Below are positions 6,679 to 15,591 of a DNA stretch of 64,000 nucleotides, one piece after another. Every line of letters starts with the position of its first letter. Position 1 is the stretch's first letter. Source of the stretch: Aureimonas glaciei. GTDB lineage: Bacteria > Pseudomonadota > Alphaproteobacteria > Rhizobiales > Rhizobiaceae. The stretch covers positions 345-64,344 of the forward strand of contig NZ_BMJJ01000002.1 of NCBI RefSeq assembly GCF_014643375.1, in the 5' to 3' direction. Made by a program: the position numbers and the translations under genes. A model generated the notes under the pieces. That model did no database searches. It had not been told where the DNA came from and was given only the letters and a program-made list of their open reading frames with translations.

Positions 6679-8298
6679 ATGTCGAAGGTCTACGACGCGA
6701 TCATCATCGGGGCCGGCCATAACGGGCTCGTCTGCGCCAACTACCTCGCCCAGGCCGGGCTGAAGGTGCTGATCCTGGAGCGGCGCAAGGTGGTCGGCGG
6801 CGCGGCGGTGACCGAGGAGATCTGCCCCGGTTTCAAGGCCTCGACCTATTCCTACCTGATGAGCCTCCTGCACCCGCGCATCATCCGCGACTTCGACCTG
6901 AAGAGCCACGGGCTGGAAGTTCTGCCCTGCTCCGACATGATCTCGCCGATTGGCCAGGACGACTACATTCTCTTCTCCGACGACATGAAGAAGACGCAAG
7001 GCTCGTTCGGAAAGTTCTCGGCGAAGGACGCGGCGGCCTATCCCGAATTCGACAAGTACTTGATGGAATCGGCGGCGATCGTGCGGAAACTCTTGTGGGA
7101 GACGCCGGTCGACCCGTCCAAGGGCGACTGGAAGTCGTTCAAGGACAGCGCCCAGCTGCTGTGGAAATACCGCAAGGTCGGCAACAAGATGCACCGCATC
7201 GTCGATCTGATGACGATGAGCGCCTACGATTTTCTGAAGGAGTGGTTCGAGGACGACCGCATCATGGCGGTGCTGGCCTACTACGCCTCGATCGGCACCT
7301 TCGCCGGCCCGAAAACGCCAGGCTCGGCCTATGTCATCATGCACCACGTGATGGGCGAGCACGAAGGGGCAGGGGGCTGGGGCTTCATCAAGGGCGGCAT
7401 GGGCATGATCACCCAGTCGCTCGCCTCGGCCGGGCGCAAGCTCGGCGTCGAGATCGTGCTGGATGCCGACATCAAGGAGATCCGCGTCAGCGGCAACCAG
7501 GTGACCTCGGTGATCACGGCGAAGGGCGACACTTATGCGGCGAAGACCGTCGCCTCCAATGCCAATGCCAAGATCGTCTACCAGCAGATGCTGGATCCGG
7601 CGCTGGTGCCAGGCGGGGTGAAGCGCGAGATCGACAACTACCGGACCTTCTCCACCGCCTTCAAGATGAACATCGCCTGCGAGCGGCCGCCGCAATATAC
7701 GATCCTCGACAAGGTCAGGTCGGACGGCGCGCTCGGGAAATTCCCCTATCCGACCTACATGCACATCGCCCCGGACATCGACTATCTCGAGCGCGCCTAC
7801 GATGACGCCAAGCATGGCGGCTTTTCCCGGCGCCCCTTCATCACCCCGGTGGTGCCGACCATCGTCGACGACACGCTGGCCCCTCCCGGCAAACACGTCG
7901 TCAACCTGTTCGGCGGCCATGCGCCCTACGAGTTGAAGGGCAAGAGCTGGGCGGACGAGAAGGAGGCGTTCAAGAAAGTCGTGCTCGACACTATCGACGA
8001 ATGGGCGCCGGGCTTCAGCGCCGACATCATCCAGGCGAACCTCATCATCGCGCCGGACATCGAAAACGTCGTCAACATGCCGCAGGGCCATATTTTTCAC
8101 GGCGAGCTGTCGGCCGACCAGCTGTTCTTCCAGCGGCCGGTCTCCGGCTATGCCGACTACCGCACGCCGATCAAGGGTCTCTACATCTGCGGCTCGTCCA
8201 TGCATCCCGGTGGCGGCGTCTCCGGCATTCCCGGCGCCAATGCCGCGCGCGAGATCCTGAAAGATATGAAGCGCAGCCCGAAGAAGCGCATCGCCTGA
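6679..8298 (+). CDS. FAD-dependent oxidoreductase, PYROXD2/phytoene-desaturase superfamily
   Basis: A 539-residue flavoprotein. The N-terminal dinucleotide-binding segment AIIIGAGHNGLVCANYLA is at residues 7-24, followed by LERRKVVGGAAVTEE. The C-terminal FAD-contact block reads GSSMHPGGGVSGIPGANAAREI. The overall pattern matches bacterial PYROXD2-like proteins, annotated variously as phytoene dehydrogenase-like or CrtO-like; no other carotenoid gene is nearby, so carotenoid synthesis is not implied. An AGGAAAG site precedes the ATG. A formaldehyde-activating-enzyme paralogue follows 90 bp downstream, probably in the same transcript. The substrate is unknown. Confidence 0.8.
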   Translation: MSKVYDAIIIGAGHNGLVCANYLAQAGLKVLILERRKVVGGAAVTEEICPGFKASTYSYLMSLLHPRIIRDFDLKSHGLEVLPCSDMISPIGQDDYILFSDDMKKTQGSFGKFSAKDAAAYPEFDKYLMESAAIVRKLLWETPVDPSKGDWKSFKDSAQLLWKYRKVGNKMHRIVDLMTMSAYDFLKEWFEDDRIMAVLAYYASIGTFAGPKTPGSAYVIMHHVMGEHEGAGGWGFIKGGMGMITQSLASAGRKLGVEIVLDADIKEIRVSGNQVTSVITAKGDTYAAKTVASNANAKIVYQQMLDPALVPGGVKREIDNYRTFSTAFKMNIACERPPQYTILDKVRSDGALGKFPYPTYMHIAPDIDYLERAYDDAKHGGFSRRPFITPVVPTIVDDTLAPPGKHVVNLFGGHAPYELKGKSWADEKEAFKKVVLDTIDEWAPGFSADIIQANLIIAPDIENVVNMPQGHIFHGELSADQLFFQRPVSGYADYRTPIKGLYICGSSMHPGGGVSGIPGANAAREILKDMKRSPKKRIA

Positions 8299-8388
8299 CG
8301 CTCCATTCCTCCTCCATCCTGCCGGCCGGTCCGGGGGGCGCCATGCGCTCCGGCCGGCATCCTTTTCCCGTAAACCGAAGGACCTGAC

Positions 8389-8928
8389 ATGACCGAGATC
8401 TGGATGCGCACCGGCGAGGCCACCGTGCTCGCCGCCGAAGGACAGTTCACCGACGCCATGCCCGAGGTGGCGATCGGCTCGGTCCGCGGCCCCGTCGGCA
8501 CCGCCTTCGCCTCGATGATGGGCCAGACCGCCGGCCATACCCGCATGTTCGTGATTCGCGACATCAACCAGCTGGTGAAGCCGGCGACGATCATGACCAC
8601 CAAGGCGACGATTCACGACCTTGCCTATGTCAACCTCCTCGGCGGCGTGGTGCAGGCCGCGACCGGCGACGCCATCGTCGACTGCCTGATCGAGGGCATC
8701 ATCCCGCGCGACATCGCCGACGACCTCTGCATGATCATCATGATCTGGCTCGACCCGCGCTGCGCGACGGACGAGAACCTCGACAAGAAGGATCTCTATC
8801 GCTGCAACTATGAAGCGACGAAGATTGCCATCGGCCGCGCGATCAAGGGCGAGCCGACGATCGAGCAGCTGATCGAGAACCGCAAGAGCGTGAAGCACTA
8901 CGCCCTGAGCGGCATCATCGACTACTGA
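8389..8928 (+). CDS. Formaldehyde-activating enzyme (Fae) paralogue lacking the usual catalytic His
   Basis: A 179-residue Fae-family protein. Recognisable blocks are GPVGTAF, KPATIMTTKATIHD, EGIIPRDIADDL and the C-terminal YEATKIAIGRAIKGEPTIEQL. True Fae condenses formaldehyde with tetrahydromethanopterin and has a histidine in its N-terminal EVAHID motif. In my alignment the equivalent position is Met24 (DAMPEVAIGSV), and no histidine lies nearby. The protein is therefore either a non-catalytic or pterin/formaldehyde-binding paralogue or has a different reaction. It follows the PYROXD2-like gene. GAAGGACC upstream of the ATG is a fair ribosome-binding site. Confidence 0.8.
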   Translation: MTEIWMRTGEATVLAAEGQFTDAMPEVAIGSVRGPVGTAFASMMGQTAGHTRMFVIRDINQLVKPATIMTTKATIHDLAYVNLLGGVVQAATGDAIVDCLIEGIIPRDIADDLCMIIMIWLDPRCATDENLDKKDLYRCNYEATKIAIGRAIKGEPTIEQLIENRKSVKHYALSGIIDY

Positions 8929-9065
8929 CCCGGACAGGTCGTCGCCCGGCGGAACGTTCGGCTCAAGCTGCGCCGCACCGTCTATGGCGCGAGCCGCGGC
9001 TGGTCCAGGACGCCACCGGCGGCTGGCCGGTGCGGCGGGGCGGCTCGGGACGAGCACGATGCCAT

Positions 9066-10085
9066 CTACTGCTCCGTCGAGATCTCCAGCGCTTCGGCAC
9101 CCGTATAGCCGTAGACGTCATGAAGCAGCGTGAGGATGATGGCGGCGAGGGCCCCGTCGTCGAATTCGTCGAACCGGTAGCGCCTGGCATAGTTCGGCGC
9201 GTAGCCGGGATCCTCGAAGCCGGCCTGGTGCAGGAGGGCGACCCGCTCGGGCGTCAGCAGTGCCGAGAGAGCCGGCCAGCTTTCGGCCGACTGGGCCTCG
9301 CAGTACAGCGCTTCCGGCGACTCCGGCATGCACTGGACATAGCCGATCCCGGCGCTGAAGACGGCGTAGACGCGTCTGGCGCTGTTGACACGGAGGCGCT
9401 GGATTTCCGCCGCGACCTCGGCGCCGTAGAGTGCGCTGAGTTCGCCTGCCGAACGCGCCTCCGGCGCCGGCGGCTCGGGCGTGAAAAAGCAGTCGTGCAC
9501 GGCCGTGGCCCGCATCGATGGCGCGTCGCTGACCCGGCCGGCGAGGTTCTGCGAGTAGCCGTTGCGCGGCGGGCAGGGCGTATCGGCGATCCACTCGGTC
9601 TCTGTCTCGATCCTCGACAGATCGCCCCCGTAGGATCGGGCGATGACGGCCAGAAGATCGGCGGCGAGCACGGAGACCGGCGTCTCGGCCGCAAAGGTGC
9701 GGACATAGTTGCCAAAGCGGGGATCAACGACCCATCCGGAGGACGCCATCCGGCCGCGTCGTTCCTCCGTCAAAACGCGGGCGAGCGACGGCTGCATCGC
9801 CGGCCCCGCCGCTTCGCAACCGAATTTGCGATCGGCCAGGCGCCGGCACTGGACGTAGAAATTGCCGTCCCAGAGGGTCGCATAGCCGATCTGTCCCGGC
9901 CTGATGCGGCGGGTGATGTTCTCCAGCGCAGCCGCCACGCGCCCCACCAGCGCCGGCTCGTCGAAGCCATCCGAAAAGGGCGGCGCCTGCGCCCGGGCGG
10001 GCGCCACATCGACGGCCAGAAGGACGAGCAGCCAGAGCCACCGGCATAAGACGGGAAAGAAGGATGGCGTGGGCGAGAAATGCAT
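9066..10085 (-). CDS. Secreted protein of unknown function with an internally repeated module
   Basis: A 339-residue protein with a signal peptide (hydrophobic run in the first ~30 residues, ending ARAQA). Two similar halves can be seen: GQIGYATLWDGNFYVQC...LARVLTEERRGRMASSGW and GIGYVQCMPESPEALYC...LSALLTPERVALLHQAGF, each with a cysteine-bearing beta segment, a 'xLTxERxxxL...GF/GW' helix and an aromatic-rich end. The function is not recognised. GGGGAGG precedes the start. A GAAC-N7-GAAC box lies about 75 bp upstream, suggesting SOS control. Confidence 0.7.
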   Translation of the reverse strand: MHFSPTPSFFPVLCRWLWLLVLLAVDVAPARAQAPPFSDGFDEPALVGRVAAALENITRRIRPGQIGYATLWDGNFYVQCRRLADRKFGCEAAGPAMQPSLARVLTEERRGRMASSGWVVDPRFGNYVRTFAAETPVSVLAADLLAVIARSYGGDLSRIETETEWIADTPCPPRNGYSQNLAGRVSDAPSMRATAVHDCFFTPEPPAPEARSAGELSALYGAEVAAEIQRLRVNSARRVYAVFSAGIGYVQCMPESPEALYCEAQSAESWPALSALLTPERVALLHQAGFEDPGYAPNYARRYRFDEFDDGALAAIILTLLHDVYGYTGAEALEISTEQ

Positions 10086-10159
10086 GCATGCCTCCCCAAG
10101 ATCGGGGCGACCTTGCGCGCGCCCCGTGTCAGCTGCGCTTTACCGGCATGTTCGCGTCA

Positions 10160-10174
10160 GAACATAACGTGAAC
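10160..10174. promoter_or_regulatory. Candidate LexA (SOS) box, GAAC-N7-GAAC
   Basis: The sequence GAACATAACGTGAAC matches the established alphaproteobacterial LexA site, a direct repeat GTTC-N7-GTTC, on both half sites. It lies 74 bp upstream of the secreted-protein start at 10085 and reads GTTCACGTTATGTTC on that gene's strand. The spacer is AT-rich relative to the surroundings. The region 10086-10283 has no other recognised feature. Confidence 0.55.
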
Positions 10175-10283
10175 ATAGAAGTCGGAGGGTGTCAAGCGAG
10201 CTGCATTCGGCGCTGCCCAAAAGGCCCCGGTTGCCGAGCCTTCCGCTGAACGTTGCCGCGTCAGGAGGCAGGCGCGGCGCGGA

Positions 10284-10691
10284 TCAGAACGTGTGCGCCA
10301 GTCCCGCCACGATCGCCCAGAGGCCGCCGACGACGAGGAGCACGGCCGAGGACAGGGCGCCGGCGGCCCGCTGCCAGCGCGGCGCATCGGCGGCGATGAA
10401 ATGCATGGCGTGGAACAGCCGGCCGAGTGTGAGGACGAGGCCGAGGAGGTGGATCGCCCAGGCCGGCGCGCCGAGGAGGGCGAGTACCAGCAGCAGGATC
10501 AGCGCCACGGGCACGATCTCGATGGCGTTGGCATGGCCGCGCATCACCCGGATCAGTCTCGGATTGCCGCCGTCGCCCATGGCTACCCTCTCGCGCATCC
10601 GCGTCCGGCCGGTCTCGACCATCAGCCAGAACAGGATGAGGGCGTTCAGCCCGGCATAGAGAGACAGCGCCGCCACTGCAGAGGATGTCAT
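10284..10691 (-). CDS. MAPEG-family membrane protein (YecN-like)
   Basis: A 135-residue protein with four predicted membrane spans and the motif RVMRGHANAIEIVPVALILL, characteristic of MAPEG proteins (the 'N..E..P' helix), followed by LGRLFHAMHF. Bacterial members have unclear roles; eukaryotic relatives are glutathione- or eicosanoid-linked. The ATG at 10691 is preceded by GAAGGAC. The reading frame is open further upstream but without coding character. Confidence 0.85.
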   Translation of the reverse strand: MTSSAVAALSLYAGLNALILFWLMVETGRTRMRERVAMGDGGNPRLIRVMRGHANAIEIVPVALILLLVLALLGAPAWAIHLLGLVLTLGRLFHAMHFIAADAPRWQRAAGALSSAVLLVVGGLWAIVAGLAHTF

Positions 10692-10838
10692 CAACGCGTC
10701 CTTCGGTCCGGGCGAGGGATTTCGCCGCAGCCGAGAAAACCATGGACGGCCTGCGAAGGACAAGATTTGCCGGGAAAGCTGCGCTAGTCTGGCCCCGCGG
10801 CGACACCGCAAGCCGCCAACGACCAGCCGGAGGACCGC

Positions 10839-11417
10839 ATGACGCTTCTGATCCTGGGATTGGTGCTTTTCCTCGGCCTGCATTCGGTGCGCATCGTCGC
10901 CAATGGCACGCGCTCCGCCCTCGTCGGACGGATGGGCGAGAACGCCTACAAGGGCGTCTACTCGCTGCTGTCGCTTCTCGGCCTGGTGCTGGTCGGCCGG
11001 GGCTATGGCGATGCCCTCGCCGGCGCCGGTACCCTCTGGCAGCCGCCGGCCGCGGCCGCGCATCTGGCACTGCTGCTCGTGCCCGCCGGCTTCGTCCTCG
11101 TGGTCGCCGCCTATGTGCCGACGGGGCGGATCAAGGCGATGGTCGGCCACCCCATGGTTCTGGGCGTCGCGCTCTGGGCGCTCGGTCACATCCTGGCCAA
11201 TGGCGAGACCGCCAATGTCCTGCTTTTCGGCGCCTTCCTGGTCTGGGCGGCTCTGGACTACGCCGCCTCGCTGGCCCGTGACCGGCGTGACGGCGTCGTT
11301 CGCCGCAGCCTCGGCGGCAAGGGCGACATCCTGGCCGTCGCGATCGGTCTGGCCGCCGCGCTCGCCTTTCTGGGAGGGCTGCACCGCTGGCTGATCGGCG
11401 TCTCGCCCCTCGGCTGA
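10839..11417 (+). CDS. NnrU-family membrane protein
   Basis: A 192-residue polytopic membrane protein. The N-terminus LILGLVLFLGLHSVRI and the central MVGHPMVLGVALWALGHILANG segment are the conserved blocks of NnrU, a heme/nitric-oxide-metabolism-linked membrane family also related to isoprenoid Z-ISO enzymes. A GGAGGA site precedes the ATG. It is divergent from the MAPEG-like gene. No denitrification genes are nearby, so the role is unassigned. Confidence 0.85.
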   Translation: MTLLILGLVLFLGLHSVRIVANGTRSALVGRMGENAYKGVYSLLSLLGLVLVGRGYGDALAGAGTLWQPPAAAAHLALLLVPAGFVLVVAAYVPTGRIKAMVGHPMVLGVALWALGHILANGETANVLLFGAFLVWAALDYAASLARDRRDGVVRRSLGGKGDILAVAIGLAAALAFLGGLHRWLIGVSPLG

Positions 11418-11552
11418 GGCCGGTCCCGGATGCCGCATTCGGGCGCGGGGCCTTTCGCTTCCGGCAAAAATCGTTAGAAAGCGACCTCACAGCTGTTTTT
11501 GCGCCGGTGCCTGCCCTTGTGCGCCCGCTCGCACGCCAAGGTGACGCCCGGG

Positions 11553-12569
11553 ATGAGTGACGAGAGTTTCTTTCGTGAAGTGAACGAAGAGATCCGCCAG
11601 GATCGCACGCGGCAGATCTGGGCGCGCTACGGCCGGGTCATCATCGCGCTGGCCGTTCTCGCCGTCATCGCCACCGGCGGCTACGTCGCCTGGCGCGAAT
11701 ATTCGATCAGCCAGGCCAACCAGTCCGGCGACCGCTTCATCGCCGCGCTCGATCTGGCCGCCACCGGCAAGCCCGACGAGGCGCTGGCCGCCCTGGGTGC
11801 CATGGTCGAGGAGGGGCATGGCGTCTATCGCGATCTCGCCCGCATGCGCGTCGCAGCGCTGCAGGATAAGCAGGGCGCCAAGGCCGACGCCATTGCCGGC
11901 TTCGACGCGGTGGCCGGCGACAGCAGCGTCCCGCGGCCGATCCGTGACATGGCGGCGATCCGTGCCGCCTATATCCTGGTCGATACCGGCAGCCTCGACG
12001 ATGTCAGCCAGCGCGTCGTGCAGCTGTCGGGTGACGACCAGCCGCTGCGCCACCCCGCGCGCGAAGTGCTCGGCCTGGCGGCCTGGAAGGCCGGCGACGC
12101 CGAGGACGCCAAACGCTATTTCGGCCAGTTGCGCGACGACCAGAGCACGCCGAGCGGCATCGCCATCCGCGCCCGGCTGATGCTGGAACTGATCGAGGCG
12201 GGCAGCCGTCCGATCGCGGTCGATCCGGCCGCTCCTGCGCCGGCCACCGCCGCCCCGGCGGCGCCCACCGCGACGAGCGCGCCGGCCGCGTCTGCACCAG
12301 CTGCTCCCGCAGCGCCGGCCGCTCCCGCTGCGCCCGCAGAGACGACTGCGCCGGCTGAGACCATCGCGCCAGCCGCTCCCATCGCGCCGTCTGAGCCCGT
12401 TGCGCCGGAGGCGACGGCGCCCGCCGATCAAGCGCCCGAAGCCGCGGCTCCGGTCGCCGTGCCACCGGCGGCCGATGCCGCCGCGCCGCCGGCGAGCGAC
12501 GCCGCGCCCGTAACGCCGGCTCCGGCCAGCCCGGCCGCTCCCGCCGGAACTGCCGCTCCCGCGAACTGA
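11553..12569 (+). CDS. YfgM-like tetratricopeptide membrane protein with Ala/Pro-rich tail
   Basis: A 338-residue single-span protein. The N-terminus MSDESFFREVNEEIRQDR, a membrane helix at about residues 28-47 and a TPR-like periplasmic region match the YfgM/DUF2133 family, which assists periplasmic protein traffic at the translocon in E. coli. From about residue 222 to the end it is almost entirely Ala, Pro and Thr, a low-complexity tail absent from short homologues. It directly precedes der; the bamB gene that often sits between them in other bacteria is not present here. The ATG at 11553 is chosen by family start; a longer frame opens at 11499. Confidence 0.82.
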   Translation: MSDESFFREVNEEIRQDRTRQIWARYGRVIIALAVLAVIATGGYVAWREYSISQANQSGDRFIAALDLAATGKPDEALAALGAMVEEGHGVYRDLARMRVAALQDKQGAKADAIAGFDAVAGDSSVPRPIRDMAAIRAAYILVDTGSLDDVSQRVVQLSGDDQPLRHPAREVLGLAAWKAGDAEDAKRYFGQLRDDQSTPSGIAIRARLMLELIEAGSRPIAVDPAAPAPATAAPAAPTATSAPAASAPAAPAAPAAPAAPAETTAPAETIAPAAPIAPSEPVAPEATAPADQAPEAAAPVAVPPAADAAAPPASDAAPVTPAPASPAAPAGTAAPAN

Positions 12570-12715
12570 GCGCGCGCCCTTCCGCCTGTCGCCATGCCCC
12601 GCGTGAGAGGGGGCTGACGGTTTGCGCCTGAATTGCCGTATAGTGTCGGCGTAGAGCCTTCGGCGCCGGTCCGAGGGCCTTGTCTTTTCCAAGTCCGGAC
12701 CGGATTTTCGTTTCC

Positions 12716-14158
12716 ATGGTCACCATCGCCATCATCGGCCGCCCCAATGTCGGCAAGTCGACGCTGTTCAACCGGCTGGTCGGCAAGAAGCTCGCCCTTG
12801 TCGACGACCGCCCGGGCGTCACCCGCGATCGCCGCAACGGCGACGCGCGCCTCCTCGACATCGAATTCGAGATCATCGATACCGCCGGCCTCGAAGAGGC
12901 GGCGGCCGACAGTCTGGAAGGCCGCATGCGCCAACAGACCGAGACGGCGATCGACGAGGCCGACCTGTCGCTGTTCATGGTCGACGCCAAGTCCGGCCTG
13001 ACGCCGCAGGACAGTTTTTTCTGCGAGGTTCTCCGCCGCAAGAACAAGCCGGTGGTGCTCGTCTCCAACAAGGCCGAGGCGAAGAACTCCTCGGCCGGCT
13101 TCTACGATGCCTACACGCTCGGCCTCGGCGAGCCCGTGCCGATCTCGGCCGAGCACGGCGAGGGCATGGGGGACCTCCGCGACGCCATCGTCGCCGCCCT
13201 CGGCGAGGCGGCCTTCGCCGATCCGGTGGAAGCAGAGGAAGACGTCTTCGCCCGCGATCCGGACGTGACCATTCTGGCGCCGGGCGAAGGGGACGACGAG
13301 GAAGAGGAGCCGATCGAGCTCTACGACGCCACCAAGCCGCTGCGCATCGCCATCGTTGGCCGCCCGAACGCCGGGAAGTCGACCCTCATCAACCGTTTTC
13401 TCGGCGAGGAGCGGCTCCTGACCGGGCCCGAGGCCGGCATCACCCGCGATTCCATCTCGGTCGAATGGGAGTGGCGCGGCCGCCGCATCAAGATGTTCGA
13501 CACCGCCGGCATGCGCCGCAAGGCCAAGGTTCAGGAAAAGCTCGAGCGTCTCTCGGTCGCCGATGCGCTGCGCGCCATCCGGTTTGCCGAAGTGGTGGTG
13601 GTGGTCTTCGATTCCACCATCCCCTTCGAGCGCCAGGACCTGACGCTCGCCGACCTCATCATGCGCGAGGGCCGGGCGCCGGTCATCGCCTTCAACAAGT
13701 GGGACCTGATCGAGGACCGGCAGGAAGTGCTGGCCGATCTGCGCGAGAAGACCGAGCGTCTGCTGCCGCAGGCCCGCGGCATCCGCGCCGTGCCGGTGTC
13801 CGGCGAGACCGGCGACGGCCTGGACCGGCTGATGCAGGCGATCACCGAGACGCACGAGACCTGGAACAAGCGCATCTCGACCGCCAAGCTGAACCAGTGG
13901 CTGGCCAAGGTCACCGGCCATCACCCGCCGCCGGCCGTCGCCGGTCGCCGCGTCAACATCAAGTACATGACGCAGGTGAAGAGCCGGCCGCCGACCTTCG
14001 TCCTGTCCGTGTCGCGCCCCGAGGCGCTCGGCGCCTCCTACACGCGCTACCTCACCAACGGCCTGCGCGAGGCGTTCAAGCTCGGCGGCGTGCCGATCCG
14101 GCTGAACCTGCGCAAGACCGACAATCCCTTTGCCGGACGGGCGAAGAAGTACACCTGA
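12716..14158 (+). CDS. der: Ribosome biogenesis GTPase Der (EngA)
   Basis: Der matures the 50S ribosomal subunit and is recognised by two tandem G domains. The first P-loop GRPNVGKST is at residues 8-16 and the second, GRPNAGKST, near 215-223. DTAG occurs in both domains, NKWD occurs in the second, and a C-terminal KH-like domain ends with [11 protein letters not shown]. The protein is 480 residues, a normal length with the acidic inter-domain linker ([11 protein letters not shown]). The start at 12716 fits the family, since the P-loop lies close to the N-terminus; a TTG at 12680 is an in-frame alternative. There is no strong ribosome-binding site at 12716. Confidence 0.96.
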   Translation: MVTIAIIGRPNVGKSTLFNRLVGKKLALVDDRPGVTRDRRNGDARLLDIEFEIIDTAGLEEAAADSLEGRMRQQTETAIDEADLSLFMVDAKSGLTPQDSFFCEVLRRKNKPVVLVSNKAEAKNSSAGFYDAYTLGLGEPVPISAEHGEGMGDLRDAIVAALGEAAFADPVEAEEDVFARDPDVTILAPGEGDDEEEEPIELYDATKPLRIAIVGRPNAGKSTLINRFLGEERLLTGPEAGITRDSISVEWEWRGRRIKMFDTAGMRRKAKVQEKLERLSVADALRAIRFAEVVVVVFDSTIPFERQDLTLADLIMREGRAPVIAFNKWDLIEDRQEVLADLREKTERLLPQARGIRAVPVSGETGDGLDRLMQAITETHETWNKRISTAKLNQWLAKVTGHHPPPAVAGRRVNIKYMTQVKSRPPTFVLSVSRPEALGASYTRYLTNGLREAFKLGGVPIRLNLRKTDNPFAGRAKKYT

Positions 14159-14242
14159 GGCCGGCGCCGGCGGGGCGGGGACTTCGGCCCGTCCCGGCCG
14201 CCCCAAGCTCTCGCCGGAATTTCTGAACGAATTCAAGGGTCG

Positions 14243-14263
14243 TTAACCAAGAAACAAGGTTAA
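14243..14263. promoter_or_regulatory. Inverted TTAACC-N9-GGTTAA, candidate CtrA-type site
   Basis: Two TTAACC half-sites face each other 46 bp before the cell wall hydrolase start. TTAACCAT-like half-sites are associated with the cell-cycle regulator CtrA in alphaproteobacteria. The canonical TTAA-N7-TTAA spacing is not met, so this is a weak candidate. Confidence 0.3.
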
Positions 14264-14308
14264 TGATCGATGATCCTCCTCATTGGATGAATGAGGCGGG
14301 TAGAGAGT

Positions 14309-15520
14309 ATGACCGAGAGGACGAGACGCGGCGCCGCTGGGCCCCCCTCACGCATGTCGCGTCGGCTCCGGCATCTGTCGCTGACTCTCTTGGCCGGCCT
14401 CTGCCTTCTGCCCGCTCTGTCGAGCGAAGTGGCGCTCCAGGACATGACCAGCCTGCTCGAGGGCGGCAAGGCGCAGGCGCGCTGGCAGGCCTTCTTCATT
14501 CCCTCTCCCGCCGGGTCGATCGAGAAGGCCGAACTGGCCTTTGTCGAGCCGTCCGCCCGGTCCAGGCTACCGCGCGGCGCCGGCCTGCACGGCGCCGACG
14601 GCACCATCTACACCATGGACAACGGCCGTCCGGTCAGCGACAGCCCCGACGAAGCCCGCGTGACGCGCAGCCAGAAAAGCGGGCGGGTCATCGCCGTGAC
14701 GCCGCAGGCACCGCCGAAGGCTTTCAGCGCCGGCTCGATCCTGGAACGCCAGAGCCTGCTCAGGCCCGGCGCCAATATCGGCGGCGCCGACGTCCGCTCG
14801 GCCTTCGCCCGCCCGGCCGCGCCGGAAAAGGCGATCGAGGTGGCGATGAATTTCGCGCCGAAGCGGCCCGACCACGTGCCGGACGCCGAGGCGACGGTGA
14901 TGCTGGCCTCGCTCGATGCCGACGCCGCCGTCGGCGCGTCTGCCGCCGGCGCGACCGCCCTCGGCTATGCGCCCGCCGAATCCGGCCTCGAAAGCCGTGC
15001 CGCGACGCTCTTCGGCAAGATCCTGAAGGCGGTGCCGAAAAGCTTCATCCCGCCGCTCGGCGAGAAGGATCACGGTTGGGCGGCGACGCCGCTGCCGATC
15101 TCGGCCTACACCGCCAAGGAACAGACGTGCCTGGCCACCGGCATCTATTTCGAGGCGCGGGGCGAGCCCGAGCTCGGCCAGGCCGCAGTGGCCCAGGTCA
15201 TCCTCAACCGCGTGCGCGCGCCCTCTTATCCCAAATCCATCTGCGGCGTCGTCTACCAGAACAAGAACTGGCGCAACCGTTGCCAATTCTCCTTCGCCTG
15301 CGACGGCCAGAAGGACAAGATCACCAACAAGCGCTCCTATTCCACGGCCAAGCGCATCGCCGGCGAAGTGACGCGCGGCGACACCTGGATCGCGGAAGTC
15401 GGCTCGGCCACGCACTACCATGCGACCTATGTCGCGCCGCGTTGGGCGAATGCGATGAGCAAGGTCGACAAGATCGGCCGTCACATCTTCTACCGCACCT
15501 TCGGCGGTGGCTGGAACTAA
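14309..15520 (+). CDS. Secreted cell wall hydrolase, SleB/CwlJ (Hydrolase_2) domain
   Basis: A 403-residue protein with a signal-type hydrophobic segment (LSLTLLAGLCLLPAL), a long variable middle, and a C-terminal SleB-type lytic domain. The domain begins at EQTCLATGIYFEARGE, which carries the catalytic Glu, and continues VAQVILNRVRAPSYPKSICGVVYQ. Such enzymes cleave the peptidoglycan glycan strand. The ATG at 14309 follows GGTAGAGAG; an ATG at 14291 is an alternative. The TTAACC dyad upstream hints at cell-cycle control. Confidence 0.85.
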   Translation: MTERTRRGAAGPPSRMSRRLRHLSLTLLAGLCLLPALSSEVALQDMTSLLEGGKAQARWQAFFIPSPAGSIEKAELAFVEPSARSRLPRGAGLHGADGTIYTMDNGRPVSDSPDEARVTRSQKSGRVIAVTPQAPPKAFSAGSILERQSLLRPGANIGGADVRSAFARPAAPEKAIEVAMNFAPKRPDHVPDAEATVMLASLDADAAVGASAAGATALGYAPAESGLESRAATLFGKILKAVPKSFIPPLGEKDHGWAATPLPISAYTAKEQTCLATGIYFEARGEPELGQAAVAQVILNRVRAPSYPKSICGVVYQNKNWRNRCQFSFACDGQKDKITNKRSYSTAKRIAGEVTRGDTWIAEVGSATHYHATYVAPRWANAMSKVDKIGRHIFYRTFGGGWN

Positions 15521-15591
15521 CGCGCTGTGCATGCCTCCTTGCCTCGATCCCCCGCATCGGGTCTTGATGCGGCCAATCGGGAGAAGTGGGC

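Noticed and set aside
6679-8298. Carotenoid (phytoene) desaturase gene cluster
   Set aside because: Only the shared flavoprotein superfamily supports it; no crtB, crtE or crtY is nearby and the sequence is closer to PYROXD2-like proteins.
6658-9057. A 799-codon open frame on the minus strand
   Set aside because: Antisense shadow of the flavoprotein and Fae-like genes, with low-complexity composition and no motif.
8929-9065. Short reading frame after the Fae-like gene resembling a gene fragment (RRTVYGASRGW)
   Set aside because: No homology could be recognised and its end overlaps the secreted protein on the other strand; composition alone is not evidence.
14159-14200. Terminator after der
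   Set aside because: The GC hairpin is interrupted by a bulge and has no T-run.
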